Positions 33,101 to 42,066 of a DNA stretch of 61,030 nucleotides are shown here, in pieces. The position numbers and the translations under genes were made by a program. The DNA lies in assembly GCA_038212015.1 (NCBI GenBank), contig JBBQUY010000009.1, forward strand, positions 1-61,030, read 5' to 3'. The stretch is from JAGQUL01 sp038212015 (GTDB lineage Bacteria > Actinomycetota > Thermoleophilia > Gaiellales > SKUG01). Every line of letters starts with the position of its first letter. The stretch's first letter is position 1. The notes below the pieces were generated by a model, which worked only from the letters and a program-made list of their open reading frames with translations, did no database searches and was not told where the DNA came from.

Positions 33101-35004
33101 AGGAGACGTTCGCCGGTACCGGCGATGATTTCGTGATCGCCGGCGACTCCGCCGACTTCGTGTTCGGCGACGAGGGCGACGACTGGATCCAGGGCGGCCC
33201 GCAGGCCGACCTGCTCCAGGGCGACCACGGCGACCCCTTCCAGACGAACCGCGTCGGCAACGACGTGCTCATGGGCGAGGGCGGCAACGATGACCTCGAC
33301 GCCGAGGGCGGCGACGACATCATGATCAGCGGCGTCGGTACCGAGCGCCACGAAGGCATGATCGGCTTCGACTGGGTTACCTACAAGGGTCATGCCCAGC
33401 GCGTCGACGCCGACATGAACTTCACCGGGCTGCAGCCGCCCGACGAGGACGCCATCCGCGACCGTTTCGACATGGTCGAGGGCTTGTCGGGCTGGAACGG
33501 CAGCGACACGCTGCGCGGCACCGACAACGGCGCCGTCGAGCTGACCGCCGACCATGCCCTCACGAACCCGGGCCTCATCACCGGCCTGGCGCCGCTCGTC
33601 GGCTCCGGCCCATTCGCCGAGGGCGACATCATCCTCGGCGGCGACGGCGCCGACATCATCGAGGGTCGCGGTGGCGACGACATCATCGACGGCGACCAGT
33701 GGCTCGATGCACAGATCAGCGTGCGCAGCGCGACCAACCCTGCAGTCGAAATCGAGCGCGTGGACAACATGCGCCAGGTCTCGGCACGGGTGTTCAACAG
33801 GACCATCAACCCGAGCCAGCTGCAGATCGTGCGCACGATCCGCACCCAGGCGGCCGGCGCCCACCAGGACACCGCGGTCTTCTCCGAGGAGCTTGCCAAC
33901 TACACGATCACCCAGCTCGGTGGCGGTGCAGTCCGCGTATCACACACCGGTGGAAGTGGAATCGACGGCACCGACACGCTCCGACGCATCGAACGCCTGC
34001 AGTTCGCCGACCAGACGGTGAGCGCTGCCGGTGGCAATCCTCCGGTCCCGGGCAACAGCGCGCCGACGGGCACCGTGAACATCTCCGACACCACTCCCGC
34101 AGAGAACCAGCTGCTGACAGCGACTCGCGCGTTCAACGACGCGGACGGGATCAACCTGGCATCGATCCAGTTCCGATGGGAAGTCGAGGGCGCGTTCGGC
34201 ATCTGGGTGCCGGCAGGCAACGGCGCACAGTTCACGCCGGATGATTCGCACGTCGGCCGGCGACTGCGGGCGATTGCGACCTACAACGACAACCTCGGCA
34301 CGCTCGAGACCGTCACGTCGGCGCCGACCGCTGCGGTGACCAACGTCAATGAGCCGGCCACCGGAGAACCGCTGCTGAGCGACACCACACCAACGCTCGG
34401 CTCGCCCATCACGGCGCTCACCGGGTCCATCGGCGACGCGGATGGCATGGTCAACGCAGCGTTCAGCTATCAGTGGCAGCAGGGAAGCAGAGGTGGCAAC
34501 ACCAACTTCACGGACATCCCGGGGGCGATGGCAGATACGTTCACCCCGCGGCCGGCGCAGATTGGGCGACGCCTGCGAGTGATCGTGAGATTCGTCGACG
34601 ACCGGGGCTCCGCCGAGACCACGACGTCGGCCGCATCGGCGCGGACCTCTGCATTCAACGCGCTGCAGTTCTTCGTGCCGAATTCGCTGCTCGCTCGCAG
34701 CGCAGCTCCGCAGACGATCAGTGCCACCGTCCCCGAGGACGTCAACGTCGTCGAGGTCCGAATGTTCCGGGCACCGGCGGCCGGCAGGCGAGGTCGTCGA
34801 GCGGTCGGAGCGCAGCTGTTCAAGACCCCCGAAGGGGGCAGGTACACGCTCCGGATGACGAGCCGAAAGCTCCGTCGACTGGCGCCGGGGCGGTACGAGA
34901 TCCAGGTGCGCGGCGGCACATCGCGGCGCACGCTGGGAGGCATCAACCGGCGTGTCGTCACCGTGGTCGAGGCGTCCCGTCGCCATCGTGGCGGCGCACG
35001 TTGA
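30148..35004 (+). CDS. Secreted animal-type haem peroxidase with RTX calcium-binding repeats
   Basis: 1618 residues; the ATG at 30148 follows a good GGGAGGG. It has a signal peptide (~1-43) and an animal-haem-peroxidase domain (~85-860). Distal His214 is in FFGQFFDHGLD and the likely proximal His573 in VYRFGHSM. RTX-type Gly/Asp nonapeptide repeats span ~905-1190 (GGDGDDVLTD, GGAGNDAIS). Two Ig-like repeats (TPAEN..., TPTLG...) follow, then a ~90-residue Arg-rich C-terminal module also present in the multicopper oxidase. Peroxidases of this layout include the Mn(II)-oxidising MopA type. Secreted or surface-bound. First gene of a coupled three-gene set. Confidence 0.9.
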   Translation: MKYPVCAAKVRTSRPRVRRTAIALLGASIAAGASLGGAGAAGAVSLNEPDMAFILEQIRRGEAHAAGGQLAGNGPNQISSPLLPYGVRTVDGSFNNIVPGQEQWGAADRLFPRLGAPFYRTAEQWDPDGPGGAPAQNTAYTQKSGVVADSRPRTISNLIVDQTTANPAAIAARDANPAATQAGDTIQLPNVATDSGLSAPYNAWFTFFGQFFDHGLDLTTKGGSGTVIVPLKDDDPLISGPNGISGDADDLPANRRFMVVTRARNQAGADGLLGTGDDVQEHTNTTTPYVDQNQTYTSHPSHQVFLREYELRGGRPFANGRLLDRAAGGGLAPWSDVKAQAQSMLGIALDDQDVLDAPLVLTDQYGKFIPHPSTGMAQIITQRSPLQLQSGTPANPVDATLAVRTGHAFLDDIAHHAAPFGDHDNNPSTPRQALTPDATAGVTDDGLPGTYDDEMLDAHVITGDGRGNENIGLTAVHHVFHAEHNLRVEELKTLILQPGGQSPADWQFANGAWNGERLFQAARFVTEMEYQHLVFEEFARKVQPQVNVFTGYESDIDPAITAEFAHVVYRFGHSMLNETIDREHQDGTRNDITLIDAFLNPQAFHDSGTATPYTSEEAAGSIVEGMTKQRGNEIDEFVTPALRSNLLGLPLDLATINIARGRDTGVPSLQSARKQFHATSNHPALEPYDSWQDFGFGIRHPESLVNFVAAYGLHPTVLSATTLAAKRTAADLLVNGGTGAPADRIAFLQSTGATWSNLANGSSRTGLDDVDFWIGGLAEKQMPFGGLLGSTFNYVFEAQMEKLQDGDRMYYLSRTAGLNFLTQLENNSFASLIQRTTNATHLPQDVFARQDFQFEIARVGNTGPILDDPQTVEDETTLLIREPDGTTRFTGAEHVLFGGTNDANRIKSSEGDDHFWGDGGNDTIESGSGNDIVDGGDGDDVLTDLFGDDNLKGGAGNDAISAGSGFDLILAGPGKDFVVAGDDPKETFAGTGDDFVIAGDSADFVFGDEGDDWIQGGPQADLLQGDHGDPFQTNRVGNDVLMGEGGNDDLDAEGGDDIMISGVGTERHEGMIGFDWVTYKGHAQRVDADMNFTGLQPPDEDAIRDRFDMVEGLSGWNGSDTLRGTDNGAVELTADHALTNPGLITGLAPLVGSGPFAEGDIILGGDGADIIEGRGGDDIIDGDQWLDAQISVRSATNPAVEIERVDNMRQVSARVFNRTINPSQLQIVRTIRTQAAGAHQDTAVFSEELANYTITQLGGGAVRVSHTGGSGIDGTDTLRRIERLQFADQTVSAAGGNPPVPGNSAPTGTVNISDTTPAENQLLTATRAFNDADGINLASIQFRWEVEGAFGIWVPAGNGAQFTPDDSHVGRRLRAIATYNDNLGTLETVTSAPTAAVTNVNEPATGEPLLSDTTPTLGSPITALTGSIGDADGMVNAAFSYQWQQGSRGGNTNFTDIPGAMADTFTPRPAQIGRRLRVIVRFVDDRGSAETTTSAASARTSAFNALQFFVPNSLLARSAAPQTISATVPEDVNVVEVRMFRAPAAGRRGRRAVGAQLFKTPEGGRYTLRMTSRKLRRLAPGRYEIQVRGGTSRRTLGGINRRVVTVVEASRRHRGGAR

Positions 35005-35705
35005 TCGCGCGCACCGACACCTCGACACGTGCGGGTGGCCTGCTCTTGGAACGACAGGCCACCCGCCCTGTCGACCTCGTCAGCCGGCTCACGGTCCTGG
35101 TCGCAGCCGCCGCCTGCATCACGGGAGTGATCGCCGTGGCGCAGTCACTTCGTGATACCGGCTCGAACGGCGCGGCCGCATCAGCGTCGGCGACGTCGGT
35201 GCCGAACGTCCCGAGGGCGGGCGAGCGCGCGGTCGCCACGAGCTTCGGCATGCTCGGCGTGCACGAGCCTCGACTGACACGGGGCGTCGGAGCCAAGGCG
35301 CTCGCGGGCCAGACCCACGGCATCAACGACCACGTCCCGCCAGAGCGACAGCTCGTCCAGGTTCCGGTCACGCTCTTCAACGCGAGTGACGAACCCACTG
35401 CCTACGATGCGGCCCGGTTCCGGCTCGTGCTGCGCGCACGCGGATCGAAGCGCGACACCGGTTCCGCGAAGCTCGCATCCAGCAGATTGCGTTCCGGTAC
35501 CTTGGCGAGCGGCGCGTCGATCGACGCCGACCTCGCCTTCGTCATACCGCGGACCGGGGCCGACCTGTACCTGCTCTTTCGTGATCGCGATCAGGTTCTT
35601 CGCGTCCCGATCGGCGATGCCGGTGCGGTCTATCGACCCCAGACTGGCGACCACGCGCGTCACGAAACCGGACATGCCCATCCCACAGGGAGTCCACGGC
35701 CATGA
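35001..35705 (+). CDS. Membrane-anchored extracytoplasmic protein, unknown (DUF4352-like fold possible)
   Basis: 234 residues from a TTG at 35001 that overlaps the peroxidase stop (TTGA); no ATG or GTG start fits. One membrane anchor (~30-48, LTVLVAAAACITGVIAVAQ) is followed by an external domain. That domain contains VPVTLFNASDEPTAYDAARFRLVLRA and ASIDADLAFVIPRTGADLYLLF, a beta-sandwich pattern like DUF4352 proteins. Its stop overlaps the start of the multicopper oxidase (ATGA). The coupling on both sides suggests it serves the two oxidoreductases, perhaps as chaperone or anchor. The function is not established. Confidence 0.65.
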   Translation: MIARTDTSTRAGGLLLERQATRPVDLVSRLTVLVAAAACITGVIAVAQSLRDTGSNGAAASASATSVPNVPRAGERAVATSFGMLGVHEPRLTRGVGAKALAGQTHGINDHVPPERQLVQVPVTLFNASDEPTAYDAARFRLVLRARGSKRDTGSAKLASSRLRSGTLASGASIDADLAFVIPRTGADLYLLFRDRDQVLRVPIGDAGAVYRPQTGDHARHETGHAHPTGSPRP

Positions 35706-38700
35706 AGAACGTTCTTCCTATTCGCCGGGCAGCCGATACACATCGTCGATACCGACGCGCACTGCGACGCACGGGCTTGCCCGCGATCGGCGCTGCGGTC
35801 CTGCTCACGCTCTGGAGCATGGCGCTGCTGGCGGCGATGCCGCGAACGCAGGCGATCTCGATGCCAGGACGCGATGAGCTGCTGCAGGACGCCGTGCTCC
35901 TGTTCCCGGCAATGCTCTTCGCGGTCGCGTGCGCTCTCGCGGTGACGTGGACCCGTGGCGGGGCGCGCGACATGGTGGCCACCACGAGGCAGCGATCCTC
36001 GCGCTTCGTTCCCGCGCTCGGTGGCAGCGCATCGCTGTTGGTCCAGGTCGGCGCGTGGGCGGGGGCCTGGTCGTTCTCCGACGTTCGACACGTGGGCGTT
36101 GCGTCGCTTGCCGCGACGATGCCGGCAGCGCTGGTCGCGACGCTCGCGGTTCGCCGCGCCAGTGCCGGTATGCGCGTGCGCGCGCTCGGCGCCGTCACCT
36201 CCACGGTCCTGCTCGCCGGGATCGTGGCCGCGATGGTGGCCCTGCCGATGCGCGCCGCCGCCGTCGCCGATTCCGCACCCTGTCCCGCGACTGCGCCGGT
36301 CAAGGTGTTCGATATCGCCGCCATCGACGTCGACATCACGCTCAACCGATTCGGTGACCACGACCCGAGCGGGCGGATGTACGTGCTCGAGGACCGCATC
36401 GCCGACGTCCGCGCGCAGGAGGCGTCGCGCAAGGTGGCCTTGGGACTGCAGGGCGACGCAATCCAGCCGCTCGTCGTCCGTGCGAATATCGGCGACTGCG
36501 TCGTCGTCAACTTTCGCAACGCCGCAGAGGGCGAGTTCGGCGTGCACATCGACGGCCTGGCAGCCTCGATCGACTCGTCAGGCGACGCAGTCGGGCGCAA
36601 CCCCGCAACATCGGTACCGACGGGCGGTACTCGCACCTATCGGTACTTCATTCCGAACGACCCGACCCTCGAGGGCGCGCACTACATGCGTCCCGGCCCG
36701 GGAAATCGTGATGCCGTCGCACACGGCCTGTTCGGTGCCCTGATCGCGGAGCCTGCAGGATCGACATACCTGAACCCGAGCACCGGGGCTCCGCTCGCAT
36801 CCGGCTGGGCCGCGATCATTCGCCCCCCCGGAAAGCGCTCCTTCCGCGAGTTTGCTCGCCTCTATCACGAGGTCGGCAACGAAGACGTCCAGATTCTCGA
36901 TCGAACTGGACAGCCGGTCGACGTCGTCGACCCCATCACCGAGGCGTACCGTCCGGGGACCCGGGCGATGAACTACCGTTCCGAACCGTTCATGAACCGC
37001 CTGGAACGCAACGAAGACCAAAAATCGCTCGCCTACAACTCCTATACCTTCGGCGATCCGGCCACACCCATGATGCGTTCCTACCTCGGGGAGCCGACCA
37101 AGATCCGACTGCTCCACGCGGGCAGCGAAACCTTTCATGTGTTCCACCTCCACGGTGGCGGCATTCGTTGGCGCGCCAACCCGCTCGCCGACGACACGTT
37201 CGACTACCAGGACGTCGGACTCGACAAGCACCCGGTCGAGCAGTCCCGTTCCCAACGCATCGACTCACAGTCGCTCGGACCGGGTGAGTCGTTCAACGTC
37301 GAGATCGAAGGCGGCGCCGGAGGCGTGCAGCAGACCGTCGGCGACCTGCTCGACCACTGCCACATCGCCCATCACTACAACGCGGGCATGTGGGCGTTCT
37401 GGCGCATCTTCAATACCCGTCAGCCTGACCTGCATCCGCTCCCCGACATGGCGCCTCCGCCTACCGCGGTCGACACGGCCGGTCTCATCGGGCGGACGAT
37501 GGCGGATGGCACCACGCTCGATGCAGACAACCTCGAGTCGTGGATCTCCGCGATGTTGCCACCCCGCGGGAAGCCGCGCGACGACCAGGACGCGTCGGTC
37601 TGGGACTGGGAGCTCGACCGCAGCGACCCGGACCGCCCGATCGCGCTGGGAGCGAAGGAGGACCGCAGCAACTGGCCGAACCTGCGCGACGGCGACCATC
37701 CAGGCGGCATGCCCGGTGACGACTTCGTCGACGACCGGCCGAAGATCCGCTTCAACCCCGTCGACGGCCGTCCCGCGTTCCCGCTCCTGCGGCCGCGGAT
37801 CGCCCATCGCGCACCGTTCTCGCCTCGACGTTCGGCGACTCCGTTCCTCGGCTCCCGCGTCGATGCGCCGGCGACCTCGACCGTCGATCCCTACGCGAAC
37901 CGTCCCGATGGGGTCTGTCCGGCCAACGCGCCCACCCGCAGGTTCGACATGACGGCGATATCGGTTCCGATCCAGGTAGCTCCAGGAACCGGCGGCATCG
38001 ACCCGACCGGAATGATCTTCGCGCTCAACAAGGACAAGGCCGCCATTCGCGCGGGTGACAAACCTGCCGAGCCGCTCGCGATCAGATCCAACGTCGGTGA
38101 CTGCGTCCAGGTGAATTTCGCGACTGAGATCGATGACGCGGACGTGTTCGGCAACTTCGCCAAGAACAACATCCATATCCATCACGTGCAGTTCGACGTG
38201 CAGGGTTCCGACGGCGCCAGCGCCGGCTTCGTGTTCGACCAGTCCATCCGTCCGTACCAGCTCGAGGACGTCCAGCTCGTGGAAGCAGCCGCGGTCGGGG
38301 ACCGACTGCTCGCGGTCACGTCCAGCGGAAAGTTCCAGCCGGGCGTCTGGGTCGGAGTCGGAATCGCCGATGACTCCCTCGAGGTTCGCCAGATCGAGGA
38401 GATCGTCGACGGGAACCACATCCGTCTCGCGACGGGTCTTGCGAACGCCCATCCGGTCAACACATGGATGGGTACCGAGTTCGCGAAGTACCAGTGGTAT
38501 CCCGACGTCATGCTGGACAACGTGTTCTTTCACGACCACGTCGACGGCATCCACGGCTGGGCAAAGGGCCTGCTCGGGCAGCTCGTCGTCGAACCGCGCG
38601 GATCGACATACCACGACCCGGTCACCGGCGAAGAGGTCGACTCGGGCACGATCGTCGACGTTCGCACCGACAATCCGCTCGCACCTGGCCTCGTCGACGG

Positions 38701-40882
38701 AAGCTTTCGCGAGTTCGTGATGTGGAACGTCACGGACAACCCCGTCAGCGGAGCCGCGATCAATCTGCGCGCCGAGCCGTGGAAGCGCCGCCTGACGGTC
38801 GAGCCGGACCGGTCGCTGCTGCTCAGCTCCTTTACGCACGGGGACCCGACCACACCCCTGCCGCGCGCCTATCCCGGCGACCCGTTCGTGGTTCGCCGAA
38901 TCGACGCCTCCGGCAACGGGCTCCAGACCTTCCACGTCGATGGCCATGACTCGACGCCCGAGTTCCGCAGCACCGACGGTTCCCGAACAGGAGCCACGAC
39001 CGACACCTTCCAGTCGGCCGTCTCCGAGCGCACCACGATCGTGTTGAACGGAGGCGCTGGCGGTCGCCAGCGGCAGGCAGGCGACTACCTGTACATGGAG
39101 GGCGTCGGCCGGCGCTTCCGGGAAGGCGCCTGGGGCATCCTGCGAGTCCTGCCGTCAATGGCTGACGACCTTCAGCCGCTCCCCGGCCGCCCTGCCCCGG
39201 ACGGTGACGAGGAGGCCCCTGTGCCGACCGGTGGACGTCCCGAGGACTCCGGCGGTCCAGGAGATGCCTGCCCGGCCGCGGCTCCGGTCCGCCGATTCGC
39301 GATCTCGGCGATCGACCTGTCGGGATCCAATCCAACCCGTGGACAGGCGCGAGCGGCCTTCGTGCGGACGGTCGACGTTTCCGCCATCCAGCGTGGCTCG
39401 ATCAAGCTCGAGCCGCTCGTGCTGCACGTCGCGGAGGGCGAGTGCCTCGAGGTGCAGCTCACCAATCGCCGTCAGGCACCCACAGTCGGCAAACCCGTGC
39501 CGCGCGTATCGTTCCACGTCTCGGAGCTGGAGCGAACGACCGCGTCCTCCGGCGTCAACGTGGGCTTCAACCCCGAACAGACCGTGCCCGTAGGACAGAC
39601 CAGGACGTATCGGCTGTATGCGGCGTCGCAGAAGATCGGGGCTGCTCTGATCGCGGACCTCGGCGATCCCGACGCGGAACTCCCCGACCCGGATCCGCAC
39701 GCACCGGGCCTGTGGGGCATGGTCGTCGTCGGACCACCTGGCGCGACGTTTCGGGATCCACGCTCCGGCCAGCCTCGAGACCACGGATCCCAGGTGGATG
39801 TCATCGTGCCGGGCACGGTCGCCTACCGCGACCTGAGCGTCATGTTCTTCGACGATGACGCGAGGATCGGCGAGAACCATATGCCGTACCACGACTCCGT
39901 CAGCGGACAGGCGAACCTCGGTTACCAGGCCGTGCCGATGCCGGTGTCGCCCTTCGACGAGGCCGACAGGTTCCGCACGACCGGTGCTGCGGGTCCCGGT
40001 GGCACGGCCCTCCTGCGCGCATATGCCGGCGACCCCGTCCGCCTGCATGTCGGAGCCGCCATGGGAACCGAGCAGGGGCACACGTTCTTTTTCGGTGGAT
40101 TGCCGTGGCGCGTCGATCCGTTCATCGCTTCCAGCAACCAGGTGACGGCGCAGGCAATCGGCGCGTGGCAGACGAGGGACCTGCACCTCATCGGGGGAGC
40201 CGGAGGCCCCAACCGGACGGTGGGCGACTTCGTCTACGGCGACCTTCGTCGTCCGTTCACCGAAGCAGGGCTCTGGGGCATTTTCCGCGTGCTGAGCGAC
40301 CCGTCGTGCGTCGACATCCTTGCCTTGCCGGGCCTCGACTGTGTCGGCCAACCTCCGCTGCACGCCGATCCCCAACCCGACCCCGACCCGGACCCCGACC
40401 CCGACCCGGACCCCGACCCGGATCCCGACCCTGATCCCGACCCTGATCCCGATCCCGACCCTGATCCCGATCCTGGTCCGAAACCCGGCCATGGACATGG
40501 TCCGTTCCCCCGTCCGGTGCCGTGGCCGAATTCGTGGCCGTTTCCCGGGCGTCCCGACAATCGTCCAACTGCGGCCGTCACGAACCTCGTGGTGTCGACT
40601 CCCGTCGCGTCCTCGACCCGGTTTCCCGTGCGATTCGTCGCGAATGTTCCAGTTGGTGGACGTACGATGCAGGTCCGTGTCGTCCAGAACCGCGGACCAC
40701 GGAAGCGAGTCGTGGCGACCTGGCATCAACTGACCGGGGCCGGCCGACAGACGCACGTCGTCAAGCACCCTCGCCTGCGACGACTCGCAGTCGGCACATA
40801 TCGCGTGGAAGTGCGGGTCGGAGCGCGGAAATCCAGGCTGGGGCCGACGCGGGCCGGACGACTCATGGTGATCAGGCGCTGA
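35702..40882 (+). CDS. Giant membrane-anchored multicopper oxidase (MnxG-like motif order)
   Basis: 1726 residues. Five membrane segments at the N-terminus (~20-190) are followed by repeated cupredoxin-like modules. Copper motifs in order: HVFHLHG (His479/482/484), HCHIAHHYNAGM (His552, Cys553, His554, His558, Met563), NIHIHHVQF (His825/827/828), FFHDHVDGIHG (His944/946/951) and FHVDGH (1078-1082). Thus the T1-type half precedes the trinuclear half, reversed from laccases. A third module (~1190-1550) has lost the His. A (Asp-Pro)16 stretch and a C-terminal module shared with the peroxidase end the protein. Probably extracellular; substrate unknown, Mn(II) or phenols possible. Confidence 0.87.
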   Translation: MKNVLPIRRAADTHRRYRRALRRTGLPAIGAAVLLTLWSMALLAAMPRTQAISMPGRDELLQDAVLLFPAMLFAVACALAVTWTRGGARDMVATTRQRSSRFVPALGGSASLLVQVGAWAGAWSFSDVRHVGVASLAATMPAALVATLAVRRASAGMRVRALGAVTSTVLLAGIVAAMVALPMRAAAVADSAPCPATAPVKVFDIAAIDVDITLNRFGDHDPSGRMYVLEDRIADVRAQEASRKVALGLQGDAIQPLVVRANIGDCVVVNFRNAAEGEFGVHIDGLAASIDSSGDAVGRNPATSVPTGGTRTYRYFIPNDPTLEGAHYMRPGPGNRDAVAHGLFGALIAEPAGSTYLNPSTGAPLASGWAAIIRPPGKRSFREFARLYHEVGNEDVQILDRTGQPVDVVDPITEAYRPGTRAMNYRSEPFMNRLERNEDQKSLAYNSYTFGDPATPMMRSYLGEPTKIRLLHAGSETFHVFHLHGGGIRWRANPLADDTFDYQDVGLDKHPVEQSRSQRIDSQSLGPGESFNVEIEGGAGGVQQTVGDLLDHCHIAHHYNAGMWAFWRIFNTRQPDLHPLPDMAPPPTAVDTAGLIGRTMADGTTLDADNLESWISAMLPPRGKPRDDQDASVWDWELDRSDPDRPIALGAKEDRSNWPNLRDGDHPGGMPGDDFVDDRPKIRFNPVDGRPAFPLLRPRIAHRAPFSPRRSATPFLGSRVDAPATSTVDPYANRPDGVCPANAPTRRFDMTAISVPIQVAPGTGGIDPTGMIFALNKDKAAIRAGDKPAEPLAIRSNVGDCVQVNFATEIDDADVFGNFAKNNIHIHHVQFDVQGSDGASAGFVFDQSIRPYQLEDVQLVEAAAVGDRLLAVTSSGKFQPGVWVGVGIADDSLEVRQIEEIVDGNHIRLATGLANAHPVNTWMGTEFAKYQWYPDVMLDNVFFHDHVDGIHGWAKGLLGQLVVEPRGSTYHDPVTGEEVDSGTIVDVRTDNPLAPGLVDGSFREFVMWNVTDNPVSGAAINLRAEPWKRRLTVEPDRSLLLSSFTHGDPTTPLPRAYPGDPFVVRRIDASGNGLQTFHVDGHDSTPEFRSTDGSRTGATTDTFQSAVSERTTIVLNGGAGGRQRQAGDYLYMEGVGRRFREGAWGILRVLPSMADDLQPLPGRPAPDGDEEAPVPTGGRPEDSGGPGDACPAAAPVRRFAISAIDLSGSNPTRGQARAAFVRTVDVSAIQRGSIKLEPLVLHVAEGECLEVQLTNRRQAPTVGKPVPRVSFHVSELERTTASSGVNVGFNPEQTVPVGQTRTYRLYAASQKIGAALIADLGDPDAELPDPDPHAPGLWGMVVVGPPGATFRDPRSGQPRDHGSQVDVIVPGTVAYRDLSVMFFDDDARIGENHMPYHDSVSGQANLGYQAVPMPVSPFDEADRFRTTGAAGPGGTALLRAYAGDPVRLHVGAAMGTEQGHTFFFGGLPWRVDPFIASSNQVTAQAIGAWQTRDLHLIGGAGGPNRTVGDFVYGDLRRPFTEAGLWGIFRVLSDPSCVDILALPGLDCVGQPPLHADPQPDPDPDPDPDPDPDPDPDPDPDPDPDPDPDPDPGPKPGHGHGPFPRPVPWPNSWPFPGRPDNRPTAAVTNLVVSTPVASSTRFPVRFVANVPVGGRTMQVRVVQNRGPRKRVVATWHQLTGAGRQTHVVKHPRLRRLAVGTYRVEVRVGARKSRLGPTRAGRLMVIRR
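40379..40474 (+). repeat. (Asp-Pro)16 coding minisatellite
   Basis: 96 nt of 6-nt units GACCCC/GACCCG/GATCCC/GATCCT within the multicopper oxidase gene, encoding 16 Asp-Pro pairs. It forms a rigid, acidic linker before the Pro/Gly/His-rich segment and the C-terminal module. Codon drift (GAC early, GAT late) shows that it is not freshly expanded. Confidence 0.85.
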
Positions 40883-40932
40883 TCCGAAATCGCACGACGA
40901 TCCGATAGGTCGGTACGCACGCCATTTGGACG

Positions 40933-41940
40933 ATGGCGCGCCTTGGGACGGATCGGACACGCATGAGCCTTGCGGGCATCGGTGCACGTGCACAGCTTGG
41001 GACGACAGCCACGTACGGGCTGGCCGATCCCGATCGTTCGCGCGCGCGCGTGAGGACCTCCGTAGGTGATCGCGGCAACGGACCCTCGGTCGGGCTGCTC
41101 GCCGCCGGCGGCGTGGGACTGGTCGGCGGCCTCGCGCTCCGCTTCGCGGGCATGGGCAGGGTCGGCACCGGCATCGCGGCCATCGGCGGCGCACTCCTGG
41201 GAGCGTCGCTGCTGTCGGCGTGCGGTGGTCCGAAGGGCCCGCCCGTTCCGGGCGACGAGGGCACGCCGGGTGGCTCCGTCTCCACGTTCCCGGGGACGCT
41301 CAAGGATCTCGCAGCGCGCGGAAGCGACACCACCAACCCGGCGCCCGCAGGCTACACCGCAACGTCCGGCGGGCGTGATGCGCGAGAAGGCGTCGTGCTG
41401 CTGTCGCACGGCAGCGGCACCGGCTCCGGTTGGGTCATCGAACCGGGCACGGTCGTCACCAACTACCACGTCGCCCAGGGCCATCGTGAACTCTCCGTCA
41501 CCGACCACGCGGGCGCCGAACACGACGGCGTCGTGCGCAAGCTCGACCGCCAGCACGACCTGGCGATCGTGGACGTGCCGACACTCAAGGACGCTCCGCT
41601 CCAGCTCGACGACACGATCGAGGATGCCGAGCCTGGCGAGACGACCGGCTACCCGCACGGCGAGTTCAGCAACGACCGCGCAGTCGCGGTGGGTCGCGTC
41701 AAGATCGACGACGACGGTCGCGAACGACAGGCGCTGTTCTTCAGCGGCACCTCGGCGGAGGGCGTCAGCGGCGGAGCCATCATCAACGGCGCTGGCGAGG
41801 TCATGGGCACGTCGTTCGCGGTCGGTGAGCTGCCGGCGACCGATGACGATCCCGCCGACCCGTTCGTGCTCGCGATCCCCAACGAGCAGGTCGAGTCGTT
41901 CCTCAGGGCGCCGACTCCCACGGTGACGACTCCGTCGTAG
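40933..41940 (+). CDS. Membrane/lipoprotein-type trypsin-like serine protease
   Basis: 335 residues from the ATG at 40933 (an ATG at 40963 is equally possible). After ~50 polar residues come Gly-rich hydrophobic segments (~52-97), ending in LLSACGG, a lipobox-like site. A ~55-residue linker precedes an S1C/DegP-like protease domain: His179 in TNYHVAQGH, Asp209 in QHDLAIVDV, Ser279 in GVSGGAI (usually GNSGG). No PDZ domain. Faces outward. It lies 51 nt after the multicopper oxidase on the same strand and might process surface proteins. Confidence 0.82.
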   Translation: MARLGTDRTRMSLAGIGARAQLGTTATYGLADPDRSRARVRTSVGDRGNGPSVGLLAAGGVGLVGGLALRFAGMGRVGTGIAAIGGALLGASLLSACGGPKGPPVPGDEGTPGGSVSTFPGTLKDLAARGSDTTNPAPAGYTATSGGRDAREGVVLLSHGSGTGSGWVIEPGTVVTNYHVAQGHRELSVTDHAGAEHDGVVRKLDRQHDLAIVDVPTLKDAPLQLDDTIEDAEPGETTGYPHGEFSNDRAVAVGRVKIDDDGRERQALFFSGTSAEGVSGGAIINGAGEVMGTSFAVGELPATDDDPADPFVLAIPNEQVESFLRAPTPTVTTPS

Positions 41941-41957
41941 TACGGCGAAAGTCGTCA

Positions 41958-41980
41958 GGAACCTGTAAAGGTTCTGCACG
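41958..41980. promoter_or_regulatory. Second GGAACCT-N4-AGGTTC palindrome
   Basis: Reads GGAACCT, GTAA, AGGTTCT, GCACG. It is a near copy of 21948-21970 and lies in the 126-nt gap between the protease and the vWA gene, ~87 nt before the GTG start. Confidence 0.4.
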
Positions 41981-42066
41981 CATCTGATTCGGGGTCGTTC
42001 AGCGCTCGACCGGTACGTCCGACAGGACATTCGGGGAATGTCGACGAGTCGTTTGGGGGGACACTC

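Noticed and set aside
31309..33864. An 851-codon minus-strand open frame within the peroxidase gene.
   Set aside because: Shadow of the RTX/peroxidase coding frame; no start context and no recognisable domain.
40379..40474. GC-rich 6-nt repeats as a regulatory or mobile repeat.
   Set aside because: They are in frame and encode a regular Asp-Pro linker in the multicopper oxidase.
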